Source: a virus
Virus record (IMG/VR): IMGVR_UViG_3300036860_000398
Span: 1 to 42,905 of that record
Strand: one strand, 5' to 3'
DNA length: 42,905 nucleotides
Below are positions 1-7,931 of the stretch, one piece after another (the first letter of the stretch is position 1; each line of letters starts with the position of its first letter). The notes under the pieces were generated by a model. That model was given only the letters and a program-made list of their open reading frames with translations, did no database searches and was not told the origin of the DNA. The translations under genes were made by a program, and so were the position numbers.

Positions 1-127
1 GCATTGAAACTCGTCTGGATCAGATGCGTCGGCATCAGCCACCCCTCAGGGAGCCGTGGCGGTGGTCACGGCGCGGACTCATCAGACAAACCAGCCGGTC
101 TGCGGGGCGCCCTGGTCTTCCACTAAG
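1..127. repeat. terminal direct repeat, left copy
   Basis: Identical to positions 42779-42905. It holds the first 35 bases of the tail tubular B gene (start codon at 33-35 on the minus strand) and the 3' end of the preceding tail gene. The exact length of 127 bp matches a common maximum assembly k-mer, so the simplest reading is overlap of a circular contig. It does not by itself show a physical terminal redundancy. Confidence 0.95.
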
Positions 128-1377
128 AGCGCCATATGCGGGATAGACGTGGTGTCGTCGTTGCTCCAGTTCGTCGTGCCGTTCGCGATGGCGTAGTGGG
201 AGCCGGAGCCGAAGAGCCGCGCCTCGCTGACGTCCGTGAATCCATTCAGCGTCCCCGTGCTGTACGCTTGGGGGCCGGTGCTGGCGCCGGAGAATGTCAC
301 CACAATCCGATAGGGCGTCGCGCGTTGCAGGGTGTAGGGTGCGGACAGCATGTAGCCGATGGCGGTTGTCGTTCCAAGCTGCATCGTCCCGTTGATTAAA
401 AAGGTCCCGGGGGCCGCCGTATCCGCACTGATCTCGACGCCCGAGGTGGTCAGCGCCAAGGCCGTGCTGACGGCATAGACTCTGAGGCTGTCGGTCAGGC
501 CCGGGAGGCGCCACCCTTTGCGGTTGGTGTTCGACGCCGGGGTGACCAGCGTGACACAGCCGACGCCAAACACGGCGCCATCATTGAACTTCAGCACGAG
601 CCCCGGCCAGGCCAGCAGCGCCGTCATATTGACCGTGGTGTTGTTGATGGCCGTCGCGGTATAGGCGTCGTAGCCGCCACGATTGAGCACGGGCGCGCTA
701 ATCGATTCCCCAATGCCGACCGCGACCGTAACGTTATTGCTGCCGGGCGTGCCCGTGGTATTGCCGAGAATGATCCACTGGGTCTCCACCACCGGTGAGT
801 ACGCCGTCGGCACCAATTGATGCCAGGCGACCATGGTGGCGTCGGCCGTGGGATCATCCGTGCCACTCGTGCGAATGGTCGTCGTGGCGCGCGGATTCGT
901 CAGGGTGGCGTCCGTCGTGGTGACTTCGGCATAGATGCTCGTCGGGGAGCCCGCCGAGGCCGTGACGTAATAGTAAATGGCGTCGAGATTGCCGTGGGCG
1001 ACCGCCAAGAAGAGCCGCGCACACGCCGAGGTCGCAACGGTGTTGTTCGCGTAGGTGTTACTGAGCGCGAGCGCCGTCTGCGCCAAGGCGGCGGTGCCGG
1101 AGAATCCCAGGATCATCTTGGGGGCCTGACGACTGCCTTGTATCCCCGTGGCGTACACCGGCACCCAGCGCTCGCTCCGCACCCCCCGCGCCAGCGCGGC
1201 GATCTCCGCCCGGCGCTGCTCACGGCGATCGCGCTGGTCGGCCCACTCGTGGGTTCCCTCGTAGGGCGCCAGCGTCGCCGTGTGGCGGTCCAGAATGAAC
1301 GGCCGACTGTAGCCGCGCACCGCGTGCAGCCACCGCACGCGCTCGTAGCGGCCCAGCATCCGCCCGGCCCGCGTCAT
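82..1377 (-). CDS. beta-rich virion protein, probably tail-associated
   Basis: The protein has 431 residues. The ATG at 1377 overlaps the stop of the upstream gene (ATGA), which argues against longer in-frame starts. The first 60 residues are basic and rich in Arg and Trp. The rest is rich in Thr, Ala, Ser, Val and Asn with alternating hydrophobic residues, typical of beta-sandwich or beta-helix virion proteins. It lies between tail tubular A and, across the circle junction, tail tubular B, so it is probably a tail or fibre component. I recognise no specific family. It has two Cys residues, one in the context GCVTL. Confidence 0.6.
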   Translation of the reverse strand: MTRAGRMLGRYERVRWLHAVRGYSRPFILDRHTATLAPYEGTHEWADQRDRREQRRAEIAALARGVRSERWVPVYATGIQGSRQAPKMILGFSGTAALAQTALALSNTYANNTVATSACARLFLAVAHGNLDAIYYYVTASAGSPTSIYAEVTTTDATLTNPRATTTIRTSGTDDPTADATMVAWHQLVPTAYSPVVETQWIILGNTTGTPGSNNVTVAVGIGESISAPVLNRGGYDAYTATAINNTTVNMTALLAWPGLVLKFNDGAVFGVGCVTLVTPASNTNRKGWRLPGLTDSLRVYAVSTALALTTSGVEISADTAAPGTFLINGTMQLGTTTAIGYMLSAPYTLQRATPYRIVVTFSGASTGPQAYSTGTLNGFTDVSEARLFGSGSHYAIANGTTNWSNDDTTSIPHMALLVEDQGAPQTGWFV

Positions 1378-1805
1378 CAGGCAAAGCCTCGGGTCCAGAT
1401 GGCGAAGTACGAGGTGCCGTCGTACTTGAGCGAGACGGCATCCTTCGCGGCGGCCGTGGTGGACAGCATCACGGCACAGCCGCCCGGCCATAGCGTGCCC
1501 GCCGGCCACATCACCAGGCCGGTCCCGGTCGCGCTCTGCACCACGGTCAGATGATAGGTGCCCCCACTGGTGGCATTGGTCGGCGCGCCGAGCACCGTGG
1601 TGGTGGCATCCGTGAGCGTGAACTGATGCCACGCGCTACAGGCCCAGTCGAGCGTGAGGGCCGCGCCCACCGTGCCGTTGTTGAAGACGGCGCAGAGGCC
1701 GGCCGCCCCGCCGGCCGCCCCGCCGGCCGTGGAGATGAGTTCTCCCCGCGTGGTGCGAAGTTCCTGATCGCGCCAGCTCACCCGCCGTAAAACCCGCGTG
1801 CGCAT
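1377..1805 (-). CDS. small beta-sandwich tail protein
   Basis: The 142-residue protein starts one base after the tail tubular A stop codon. The central part (WHQFTLTDATTTVLG, then TYHLTVVQSATG and a WPAGTLWPGG turn, then KYDGTSYFAIW) resembles the small beta-sandwich module common in phage tail fibre and minor tail proteins. A Gly/Ala hinge near residue 28 is encoded by a direct repeat of gccggccgcccc-type sequence. Three Cys occur in the contexts LCAVF, ACSAW and GCAVM. The exact function is not known. Confidence 0.65.
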   Translation of the reverse strand: MRTRVLRRVSWRDQELRTTRGELISTAGGAAGGAAGLCAVFNNGTVGAALTLDWACSAWHQFTLTDATTTVLGAPTNATSGGTYHLTVVQSATGTGLVMWPAGTLWPGGCAVMLSTTAAAKDAVSLKYDGTSYFAIWTRGFA

Positions 1806-1806
1806 G

Positions 1807-2658
1807 CTAGCGCCACCACCACGGCTTGAGACTCGTCGAGCCCTCGTAGCGCACGTCGATGAGCTCGCGCGAGATGATTTTCTCGGGGGTCCCCTCCTGC
1901 CCGTCCCACGTCCGCGCCTTTTTCAGCTCGTCCTGATACTTCGCCCAGAAACGGTCAAACTTCGCCGCTTGTCCCGTGATGGCCTCGGAGAGACTGGCCG
2001 CGAGGTGATAGACGACCGCCATCACGAAGTTGGGCGGCCACAGCGTCGTGTTGGTGATCTGCCGGATGTAGCGCAGGTTGAGGCTATCGGCGTCGCTGAC
2101 AATGAAGCCTTCTTCCACCTGATAGCGTTCGCGGTCTTCCACCCGCCAGACGCGGAGCGCGTCCGTGGGATACGTGATGGAGCGCGCGTAGTCGAAAGCG
2201 GGGGCTTTGTTGTAGAGCCGCCACTGCCCGCACGGGATGGTGGCCAGCGTCGAGAACGGCGTCGTGATGTCGCCAATCGCGAACACCGTGCAGGAAACAA
2301 GGGTGATGGTGGCTTTGCCGGTGAAGTGACTGGTACAGGTCACATCCGGCTCGATCGTTTTCCCCACATCCGCGTCCGTGAAGAGCCCGCACGACACGGT
2401 GAAGGTCACGCAGGTGCCGGTGGTGGCCCCCGCCTGCAACGTGGTCACCGGCTCGCAGAACGAGTCGAGCGTGACCCGGCGCATCGCGAAGTTCCAGGGA
2501 TGGCCCTGCAAGGTCGCGTCCCGCACGGTGATGTAGTGGCGATTCACGAGGATGCCGCGACGAGTATTCAGAAGATCCGCCGCGATCACGGGCGTCTCCC
2601 CGAGCAGGCTCAACGCCTGATTCATGATGTCCAGCTCGGTCAGCGTGGAGGTGGCCAT
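1807..2658 (-). CDS. tail tubular protein A-like (T7 gp11-like adaptor)
   Basis: The 283-residue protein likely forms the ring joining portal to nozzle. Its N-terminus (ELDIMNQALSLLGETPV, then RDATLQGHPWNFA near residue 50) matches the tail tubular A pattern of an NxALxLLG helix followed by R-D-x-L-x-x-HPWNFA. The C-terminal half has the expected helical segments (MAVVYHLAASLSEAITGQ, FWAKYQDELKKAR). Residues about 65-140 form a beta-rich insertion with six Cys, including GTCVTF, SCGLF, SCTVF and PCGQW. The TAATG overlap with the upstream gene suggests coupling. Confidence 0.88.
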   Translation of the reverse strand: MATSTLTELDIMNQALSLLGETPVIAADLLNTRRGILVNRHYITVRDATLQGHPWNFAMRRVTLDSFCEPVTTLQAGATTGTCVTFTVSCGLFTDADVGKTIEPDVTCTSHFTGKATITLVSCTVFAIGDITTPFSTLATIPCGQWRLYNKAPAFDYARSITYPTDALRVWRVEDRERYQVEEGFIVSDADSLNLRYIRQITNTTLWPPNFVMAVVYHLAASLSEAITGQAAKFDRFWAKYQDELKKARTWDGQEGTPEKIISRELIDVRYEGSTSLKPWWWR

Positions 2659-3263
2659 TAGCCGCTATAGCTCGACGGACTGGCCGTGATCGCGGTGCGG
2701 TTGCTCGAGGTGTCGATGGTGGCGACAATCCGGGTGGTGCACGCATCGGGCGTCTTGCGCGTCGTGCCGCCCCCGCTACTCGCCCCCGCCGTGGCCGACA
2801 AGATCAGACTGGTCGCCTGCTGCAAGGTGTAACTGCCACACGTCTCCACGACTTGGCGAACCGTGCAGGACGCGATGGCTTGGTAGGTCGGCAAGGCGTA
2901 GGTCTGCTCGAAGAGCCCGCAGGATGACGTGACCGTGAGCTTCACCCAGTCGGCCGCGGCAAAGAGCATGGCGTTGGGCACATCCAGGCGATAGAGCCCA
3001 CACATGTTCACGGAGTCGACTTCCGCCCAGTTCCCCGATCCGTACGCGGCGCCCAGCGTGGCCGCCGACAAGGTGATGGCCGTCGGTCCGCCTGACCCCT
3101 GGCGCCAGTAGCGCGCCGTCGCCTTGTCGATGGTCACGCAGGAGATTCCCGCACTGCCGGCATTGCCCGCCGTGCCATCCACCACGCGCCGGATCAGCAC
3201 CGGCACCGTGACCGAAGTGGCGTCAGCCTTGATCGCGGATTCGGAAAGGAAATTATCCGCCAC
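2658..3263 (-). CDS. beta-rich virion protein, baseplate or fibre-associated type
   Basis: The 201-residue protein starts at GTG. It resembles a widespread uncharacterised phage family: an early strand with ARYWRQGSGG, then ITLSAATLG, WAEVDSVNM, YRLDVPNAML and WVKLTVTS. In relatives I remember, the segment after NM is usually PGxYELxxP; here it reads NMCGLYRLDVP. The six Cys include SCGLF and MCGLY. The C-terminal third is low-complexity Ser/Thr/Gly. Its place beside tail tubular A and the fibre genes suggests an adaptor or fibre-attachment role, which is inference. Confidence 0.6.
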   Translation of the reverse strand: MADNFLSESAIKADATSVTVPVLIRRVVDGTAGNAGSAGISCVTIDKATARYWRQGSGGPTAITLSAATLGAAYGSGNWAEVDSVNMCGLYRLDVPNAMLFAAADWVKLTVTSSCGLFEQTYALPTYQAIASCTVRQVVETCGSYTLQQATSLILSATAGASSGGGTTRKTPDACTTRIVATIDTSSNRTAITASPSSYSG

Positions 3264-3393
3264 GTGATTTCTCCACGGGTTCGGTCAAGGGCTGGGGAAG
3301 TCTCGTGCGCAGCTCGGCGTTTTCCAAGCGCGCGGCCTCGAGCTGATAGGTCAGACGGCCGATGATGAGATAGACGAGCTCTTCGTTGGTCAT
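3253..3393 (-). CDS. small coiled-coil protein (46 aa)
   Basis: It begins with MTNEELVYLIIGRLTYQLEA and continues with a charged, heptad-like helix rich in Leu, Glu and Arg. The ATG overlaps the stop of the upstream fibre gene (ATGA), and the 3' end overlaps the next GTG start by 11 nt, so it fits the translationally coupled operon exactly. It is probably a short helical oligomerisation or chaperone-like protein. No function is recognised. Confidence 0.6.
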   Translation of the reverse strand: MTNEELVYLIIGRLTYQLEAARLENAELRTRLPQPLTEPVEKSRGG

Positions 3394-4046
3394 GCGATCC
3401 TCAGGTAGCCGTTGCAGCTCCAGATTTCACCGGCCGGAAGTCCGTTCGGACTGGTCGGCCACGCCGTATTGCGGACATGGCCGCGGAAGGTCGTGCACTG
3501 CCGACTGTCGATCGTCAGCGCCAAGGTTTCCACCCCGCCGCTCGTGACCGTGAGAATCTGGACACACCCCGGAACTTGGGCCGCGCCCACGGTGCCATCC
3601 ACGGCGACGCGAAGACGCGCACTCGTCTGATAGGCGGCCCCGTCGTAGCCGGCGTAAAACGTCTCGCCGATCACGTCGTCCTTGAGGGCGGCCGTGGGAC
3701 TGGCCGGGGTGCCCCGACTCCGCGCAAAGGTCATCCAGGAGTCGCCCACATCGGGCGTGGCGCTCCCACTGACGAGGTGAATGCCTGCCGCAACGGTCGT
3801 ACTCGAGATGATGAGCTGGTCGGTGGTCCCTGACCACGTGCTCGTGAACGCCGTGGACGGCCCGAGCACCGAGCCCGGCCCGCCGTAGAAGAGGCTGCAC
3901 GAGCCCGTGACGTAGGTCGTGCAGTGGAACAGCACCGTCCCTTCGCCGAGGCCGCTCAGCCGGTGATCCTGATTCCAGTACGACACCTTGATGTGAGCGG
4001 TGGCGTTGTCGGGCACCGTGCCGGTGAAGGCGTGTTTCAGAGGCAT
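3390..4046 (-). CDS. tail fibre-like protein
   Basis: The protein has 218 residues. The N-terminus MPLKHAFTGTVPDNATAHIK and the following YWNQDHRLSG resemble the start of many short phage fibres that attach near the tail. The section with MTFARSRGTPASPTAALKDD, a GETFYAGYDG turn and LRVAVDGTVG matches the repeat-rich fibre domain often preceding a chaperone or knob. It has five Cys, including HCTTY, SCSLF and QCTTF. No intramolecular chaperone domain is visible. Confidence 0.68.
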   Translation of the reverse strand: MPLKHAFTGTVPDNATAHIKVSYWNQDHRLSGLGEGTVLFHCTTYVTGSCSLFYGGPGSVLGPSTAFTSTWSGTTDQLIISSTTVAAGIHLVSGSATPDVGDSWMTFARSRGTPASPTAALKDDVIGETFYAGYDGAAYQTSARLRVAVDGTVGAAQVPGCVQILTVTSGGVETLALTIDSRQCTTFRGHVRNTAWPTSPNGLPAGEIWSCNGYLRIA

Positions 4047-5537
4047 CTAGGCCGCCGTGCAGAGTTGCGAGGCGAAGTTGTTGGTGAAGGCCGCGCCACA
4101 GACCCGGGAGATGCCGAGGGCCCCGCTTCCCGCACTCGAGCCGCCTTGATAGCCCAGCGCTTCAGGCTTCTGAAAGCCATCCGCCCCGAATCCGATGCCT
4201 TGGTAGCCGTCCGCGTCGAAGCTGGTAGCGACCGCCCCCGTAATGAGATTCAGTGCGGAAGAAGCGGGATCGGTGGGGCAGACCTGGGGACAGGGATTCG
4301 GGATGAACGCGGTGCCGCACACGAGCGATGCCCCCAAGACACCAGACAGGAGACCCGGCGTCACCGCCCCGATGCGCACCACGCCCATGAACCCACAGCC
4401 GTTCGGGGTCGTAGTGTCCATGCGATGCGACCGAGTCCACGCGATGGTGGCGCCCGACACCACGCCGCGCCACGCCTCGAAGGCGAAGCCGCCCAGGTTG
4501 AAGAGCACCCCGGTCACGCTGCCGTCGTCGGCGAGGGCGAGCTGGGTGGCGATCATGTAGTTGATTCCCAGCACGAGATCGACGCCAGGCTGGAGGTTGT
4601 AAGTCCCCTCCGTGGGAAAGGTCACCCCGCCGTCGGTGGACATCCGAAACGGCTTCATGTTGGTGGGGGCGTTCGGTGGGCCTTCCACGGTCAGGATCAG
4701 CGTGGTGGCATTCAGGGCGATGACGTCGTTGACCTGCTGACCGTCCTGTCCCACCGGCAGCGAGATCCCGGCCGTGACGTCTGTCCAGCTCGCGCCGCCG
4801 TTCGTCGACCGCACCAGATAGCGCCCGCTGCCGAGGGTGCGCCCCCCTGCGACGAGAGTGCCGGGGCTCGGCTCGCAGATGGACGTGATCGAGAAGAATT
4901 GCCCGGCCACCCAGCCTGGAGGCGCAGGAAGGGGCGTCTGGGTGAAGCTCACCCCGCCGTTCGTGGAGGTCCAGATATTCGGCACGGCATAGCCGGCGTC
5001 GGCGGGGCCGAGCCAGAGCGTCCCCGCACTGTCCTTGAAGCCCCGGTAGATCGCGATCGGGGCCGGCGCTAGGGCGACGGGCGTGTTGAACGTCAGCCCG
5101 CCATCCGAGGACTTGAGAATATGATAGCCGCTGACCCCCTGGACCTTGAAGAGTCCGAGCGCCCAGATGTCGGTCGCGGTCAGCGCGAACACATGGCGCG
5201 TCGTCCAGGTATCACTCTGGGGCGGCGTGGCCTTGAAGACCGAGAGCGGAACCACGCCAGACCAGGACACGGCTTGATTGGTGCTCCGGGCGACGCAGTA
5301 GGGCAACGTGACGGTGGTGGTGAAAAACGGTCCCCCCAATGGCGCAAAAACAGCGCCGGAGACGGGATCGATGCTGGCCCAGAAGTAGTCCGTGTGCCCG
5401 AGCTCGTCCACGCTCGTGAGATCGGCTTGCTGGGTCCAGCTCTGGCCGTTGTCGTCCGAGGTGAAGATGTGATTCGGCTGGGCGCCGGGCGTGCCCGCGT
5501 TCTGGTCTTCGATCTCCCAGACCAGCCGGTTAGCCAC
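4047..5537 (-). CDS. Asp-box (BNR) beta-propeller tail protein
   Basis: The 496-residue protein starts at GTG. It carries five sialidase-type Asp-boxes of the form S-x-D/N-x-G-x-x-W/F at about residues 27-34, 143-150, 191-198, 244-251 and 300-307, plus a degenerate one near 85-92. Asp-boxes mark beta-propellers in sialidases and other glycan-processing or glycan-binding proteins. The catalytic arginine triad of true sialidases cannot be assigned by eye, so binding is as likely as hydrolysis. The last 100 residues carry paired Cys motifs (VCGTAF, PCPQVCP, VCGAAF, LCTAA). It is probably a receptor-binding spike. Confidence 0.72.
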   Translation of the reverse strand: MANRLVWEIEDQNAGTPGAQPNHIFTSDDNGQSWTQQADLTSVDELGHTDYFWASIDPVSGAVFAPLGGPFFTTTVTLPYCVARSTNQAVSWSGVVPLSVFKATPPQSDTWTTRHVFALTATDIWALGLFKVQGVSGYHILKSSDGGLTFNTPVALAPAPIAIYRGFKDSAGTLWLGPADAGYAVPNIWTSTNGGVSFTQTPLPAPPGWVAGQFFSITSICEPSPGTLVAGGRTLGSGRYLVRSTNGGASWTDVTAGISLPVGQDGQQVNDVIALNATTLILTVEGPPNAPTNMKPFRMSTDGGVTFPTEGTYNLQPGVDLVLGINYMIATQLALADDGSVTGVLFNLGGFAFEAWRGVVSGATIAWTRSHRMDTTTPNGCGFMGVVRIGAVTPGLLSGVLGASLVCGTAFIPNPCPQVCPTDPASSALNLITGAVATSFDADGYQGIGFGADGFQKPEALGYQGGSSAGSGALGISRVCGAAFTNNFASQLCTAA

Positions 5538-5667
5538 GTTCCCGCACCTCGAGGAAGAGGGCGGCGCGCCACACGAGCTCGGCGTCCTCGGCCGTGTCCA
5601 CGTGGATCTGCGGCTTGCGGAGCTGACCCACGGCGCCCGCGGCCCGCGCGAGCGAGAGGACCGTCAT
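5530..5667 (-). CDS. small protein (45 aa), unknown
   Basis: The predicted protein starts MTVLSLARAAGAVGQL and ends with an acidic helix (TAEDAELVWRAALFLEV). It sits immediately after the preceding small gene and overlaps the propeller gene start by 8 nt. No family is recognised. Support comes from its fit in the chain of overlapping genes. Confidence 0.45.
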   Translation of the reverse strand: MTVLSLARAAGAVGQLRKPQIHVDTAEDAELVWRAALFLEVRERG

Positions 5668-5781
5668 TCAGTTCACCGTCCGGCCGCGCGCGTCTTCGTA
5701 GGGGCCAAAGACTCGGCGCGCCCGCACGTCGGCGACGAGACTCGCCGGCACCTCAGGCAGCAGTGCGGAAACACGGTTCAT
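5668..5781 (-). CDS. small protein (37 aa), unknown
   Basis: It starts MNRVSALLPEVPASLVADV, with an ATGA overlap to the upstream membrane-protein stop. It has a mixed hydrophobic and charged composition and no recognised family. It could be a short virion or regulatory peptide. Confidence 0.4.
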   Translation of the reverse strand: MNRVSALLPEVPASLVADVRARRVFGPYEDARGRTVN

Positions 5782-5879
5782 GGGCGGCGCCAGAGCAGCA
5801 GCGCCCAGGTGCCAAGAATGGCCACCGTCCAGAAGAGGTAGTAGGGCCAGTTGGCGACGACGTAGCTCTGGAGGTTCAG
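5778..5879 (-). CDS. tiny single-span membrane protein with likely CTG start (33 aa)
   Basis: The frame encodes LNLQSYVVANWPYYLFWT, then a hydrophobic stretch to the end (VAILGTWALLLW) and RRP, giving one membrane span with a basic C-terminus. No ATG or GTG exists in frame. The first plausible codon is CTG at 5877-5879, which overlaps the upstream stop as CTGA, the same layout as the ATGA and GTGA junctions elsewhere. A GGAGG lies about 6 nt upstream of it. A holin or antiholin role is possible but not shown. Confidence 0.45.
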   Translation of the reverse strand: MNLQSYVVANWPYYLFWTVAILGTWALLLWRRP

Positions 5880-6118
5880 ACGACACCTCCCAGCACGGTT
5901 ACGGTGTCCGCGATATCGACCGTGATGCCCAAGCCCTGCGCCGCGGCCTTGGCCGCCGCCACGATGGCGGCATTGGCGAGGGTGGCCGACGGACTCACGG
6001 GCAGCACCGCGCCCGATGAGAACTCTTGGCCGGTGGAGGCCACCACGGTAAACTGCGCCACCGCTTGCCCGTTGCCCGCGTTCGCACACCCGGTGACACA
6101 GACGATGAGATTCGCCAT
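5876..6118 (-). CDS. small beta-type protein (80 aa), unknown
   Basis: It begins MANLIVCVTGCANAGNGQ and has an AAG GAGG-type ribosome-binding site just upstream. An Ala-rich helix (about residues 44-62) is followed by a Val/Thr-rich end. It lies directly behind the lectin-like fibre gene and may be a small fibre-associated protein. No family is recognised. Confidence 0.5.
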   Translation of the reverse strand: MANLIVCVTGCANAGNGQAVAQFTVVASTGQEFSSGAVLPVSPSATLANAAIVAAAKAAAQGLGITVDIADTVTVLGGVV

Positions 6119-6128
6119 TAGCCCTCCT

Positions 6129-7406
6129 TTAGCGATTCACCCGTTGCGTCGCATAGGAGAAAAAATCCACCACGAACGAGCGGAGCGTCCCGGCGGTATT
6201 GGTCACCATCAGCGCCATGGGCGCGAGCGCTTGCGTGGTGATCCGGGCCCGGACGGTATCGCCCCCAGAGGTCGCCTTCGTGAACACTTTTTCGGTCACG
6301 AACACGCCGCAGCCCTGGCCATCGGATAACGTGAACAGGACGCGGTTGCCGCAGTCCTGCCGAATGCGCAGCTTGTACCAGGCGCTCGCGGAGGGCGCCC
6401 ACCCCGTGCTCATCTGGCTGCAGAGCGAGGCTTCGCGCGTCTCGAAATAAAACAGGCAATCCTGGAAGCCATTCTCCTTGTCAAAGCGGAGCCAGAACCC
6501 GTCGGTCGGCTGCACGGTGGTCATGCCCCCGGAGTTGAAGCCCAAACCGATGCGGAACCGATTGCCGGCCAGGGAGTTGCCGGTCTGAAAGATCCACGTG
6601 GCATCCCAGTTGCCCAGCGCGGCCAGGTTGCCCAAGGGGCCCACGCCGGAACTATCCAAGGTGATGCCGCCGCCCTGGCTTAGGGTGGTCGTGGTCTGGA
6701 TCTGGAGTTGCCCGAAGTTGGGGGTGGCACCCGCGAGATACGCCGCCGTCGGCGCCGCCCCGATGCTGCGCAGGACCCAGTTGTAGTTGCCGATGCCCGA
6801 GGACGCCGTATTGCCCCCCGTAAAATCATCGCGAATGGTCACGAAGCCCGGATCGCGCTCCATCTGAGGGCCGTTGACCGTCCCGTCCGACACCGTGAGC
6901 GTGCCGCAGTCATTCCAGACCGCGCCAAGCTGGGTGGGATCGCGGACGGCCATGTTCGCGACGTTCATGGCCGACAGGACGGCGCAGCCGGTCAGTTGAA
7001 GCGCATTACAGGTCGTGTCGAAGATGAAGGCACTACAGCCGGCGAAGCTGGTCCCGCTCGCAAACTGCACGGACTGATCGGGACTCGCGGCCGAGCCGCC
7101 CGTGGCCGCGATGGTCAAGGCGTGATTGGCCGCGTTCGGCGTCAGGGTGATGTTGCTTCCGGCCGTGAGCACTTGCGAATTGGTGGGCGGATCGCCCGTC
7201 ATGTCCACCATCACGTAGGTGCCGCAGGCCCCCACGGTGGCCACATGGGTGCCCACGTTGCGCGACAGGAAGGTGCCGCAGCCGGCCGTCAGCGTCGAGT
7301 AATTAAACGGCGGCGTGCCGGTCGCGTCCGCCGTGAAGAAGGTCGCGCACTCGCCCGTGAAGGTGGTACAGCCGCCCCCACCCCCGCCCCCGAAAAAACT
7401 ACTCAT
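6129..7406 (-). CDS. Cys-rich tail fibre with lectin-like C-terminal domain
   Basis: The 425-residue protein opens with a Gly hinge (MSSFFGGGGGGG). A fibre-like region with turns such as TYVMVDMTGDPP and VLTAGSNITLTPN follows. The last 230 residues (RDDFTGGNT, then WVLRSIGAA, ATWIFQTGN, FRIGLGFNS, DGFWLRFDKENG, WYKLRIRQ) look like a concanavalin-A-like jelly-roll. It has twelve Cys, most in C-x-x-aromatic or aliphatic settings (CTTF, CATF, CGTF, CGTY, CSAF, CGVF). It is probably a receptor-binding fibre. Confidence 0.65.
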   Translation of the reverse strand: MSSFFGGGGGGGCTTFTGECATFFTADATGTPPFNYSTLTAGCGTFLSRNVGTHVATVGACGTYVMVDMTGDPPTNSQVLTAGSNITLTPNAANHALTIAATGGSAASPDQSVQFASGTSFAGCSAFIFDTTCNALQLTGCAVLSAMNVANMAVRDPTQLGAVWNDCGTLTVSDGTVNGPQMERDPGFVTIRDDFTGGNTASSGIGNYNWVLRSIGAAPTAAYLAGATPNFGQLQIQTTTTLSQGGGITLDSSGVGPLGNLAALGNWDATWIFQTGNSLAGNRFRIGLGFNSGGMTTVQPTDGFWLRFDKENGFQDCLFYFETREASLCSQMSTGWAPSASAWYKLRIRQDCGNRVLFTLSDGQGCGVFVTEKVFTKATSGGDTVRARITTQALAPMALMVTNTAGTLRSFVVDFFSYATQRVNR

Positions 7407-7735
7407 CCGGGAATGCGCGTGTAGGTCACCCAGCCCGTGACCGCTACGCCCGCGGAGAGGTTAATCACGAAATCGTTTCCTGCCCCCAACTTGATGAGTG
7501 GGCGGCTGATCCCTTCCAGACAGTGCGCGCCCTGGCCGGCGCCCGCGAAGTTGAACCCGGCGCCATTGATCGACGTGGTGCCGTCTTTGTAGATCACGGT
7601 CACCGCCGCCGTGGGCCAGAGGACGAGCTGCCAGATGCGCGTCCGCTGATTCGCCTGGCCGGCGATAACCGTGGTATCGCCCCCGCTCGAGACGTTGATC
7701 TCGGCGCGGAGCTCTTCGTTGAGGTCGCCGAACAT
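7403..7735 (-). CDS. small beta-rich virion protein (110 aa)
   Basis: The start at ATG 7735 (MFGDLNEELRAEINVSSGGD) is preferred because the upstream in-frame part is the shadow of the membrane-protein gene. The sequence is beta-rich (RIWQLVLWPTAAVTVIYKDG, FVINLSAGVAVTGWVTYT), consistent with a small fibre-tip or spike-cap protein. Its stop overlaps the fibre gene start (ATGA). No specific family is recognised. Confidence 0.55.
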   Translation of the reverse strand: MFGDLNEELRAEINVSSGGDTTVIAGQANQRTRIWQLVLWPTAAVTVIYKDGTTSINGAGFNFAGAGQGAHCLEGISRPLIKLGAGNDFVINLSAGVAVTGWVTYTRIPG

Positions 7736-7748
7736 CAGCGGACCGGCA

Positions 7749-7931
7749 TCATCCTTTGATCGGGAACCCGAAGGCGTGCCAGCCGAGGAGGAAGAGGAGA
7801 ATCCAGAGCAGCAGGCTACCGCCGAGCGGCGCCCAGGCCGGCCCCGTGCCTGCCCCCGGCCAGTGCGGCCAGAAGACGCCAAAGAAGAGCCAGAGCACCA
7901 TGAGCAGCCAGAACAGGAAACCGATAGTCAT
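7749..7931 (-). CDS. small membrane protein with two spans, holin candidate
   Basis: The 60-residue protein starts MTIGFLFWLLMVLWLFFG. A Pro/Gly/Trp loop and a second span (LLLWILLFLLGWHAFG) follow, ending in a Lys. Size and topology fit small phage holins, and it lies beside the lipoprotein-like gene. Alternatively it is one of the Trp-rich membrane proteins often found with tail genes. No endolysin gene is adjacent. Confidence 0.5.
   Translation of the reverse strand: MTIGFLFWLLMVLWLFFGVFWPHWPGAGTGPAWAPLGGSLLLWILLFLLGWHAFGFPIKG

Noticed and set aside
1-127. The 127-bp repeat as a real direct terminal repeat of the T7 type
   Set aside because: The length equals a standard assembly k-mer, and the repeat lies across a gene border with no packaging-like sequence. 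It is better explained as a circular-contig overlap.
1807-7406. Diversity-generating retroelement as explanation for the Cys-rich variable-looking tail proteins
   Set aside because: No reverse transcriptase gene and no template/variable repeat pair were seen. DGR mutagenesis targets adenines, not the Cys codons seen here.
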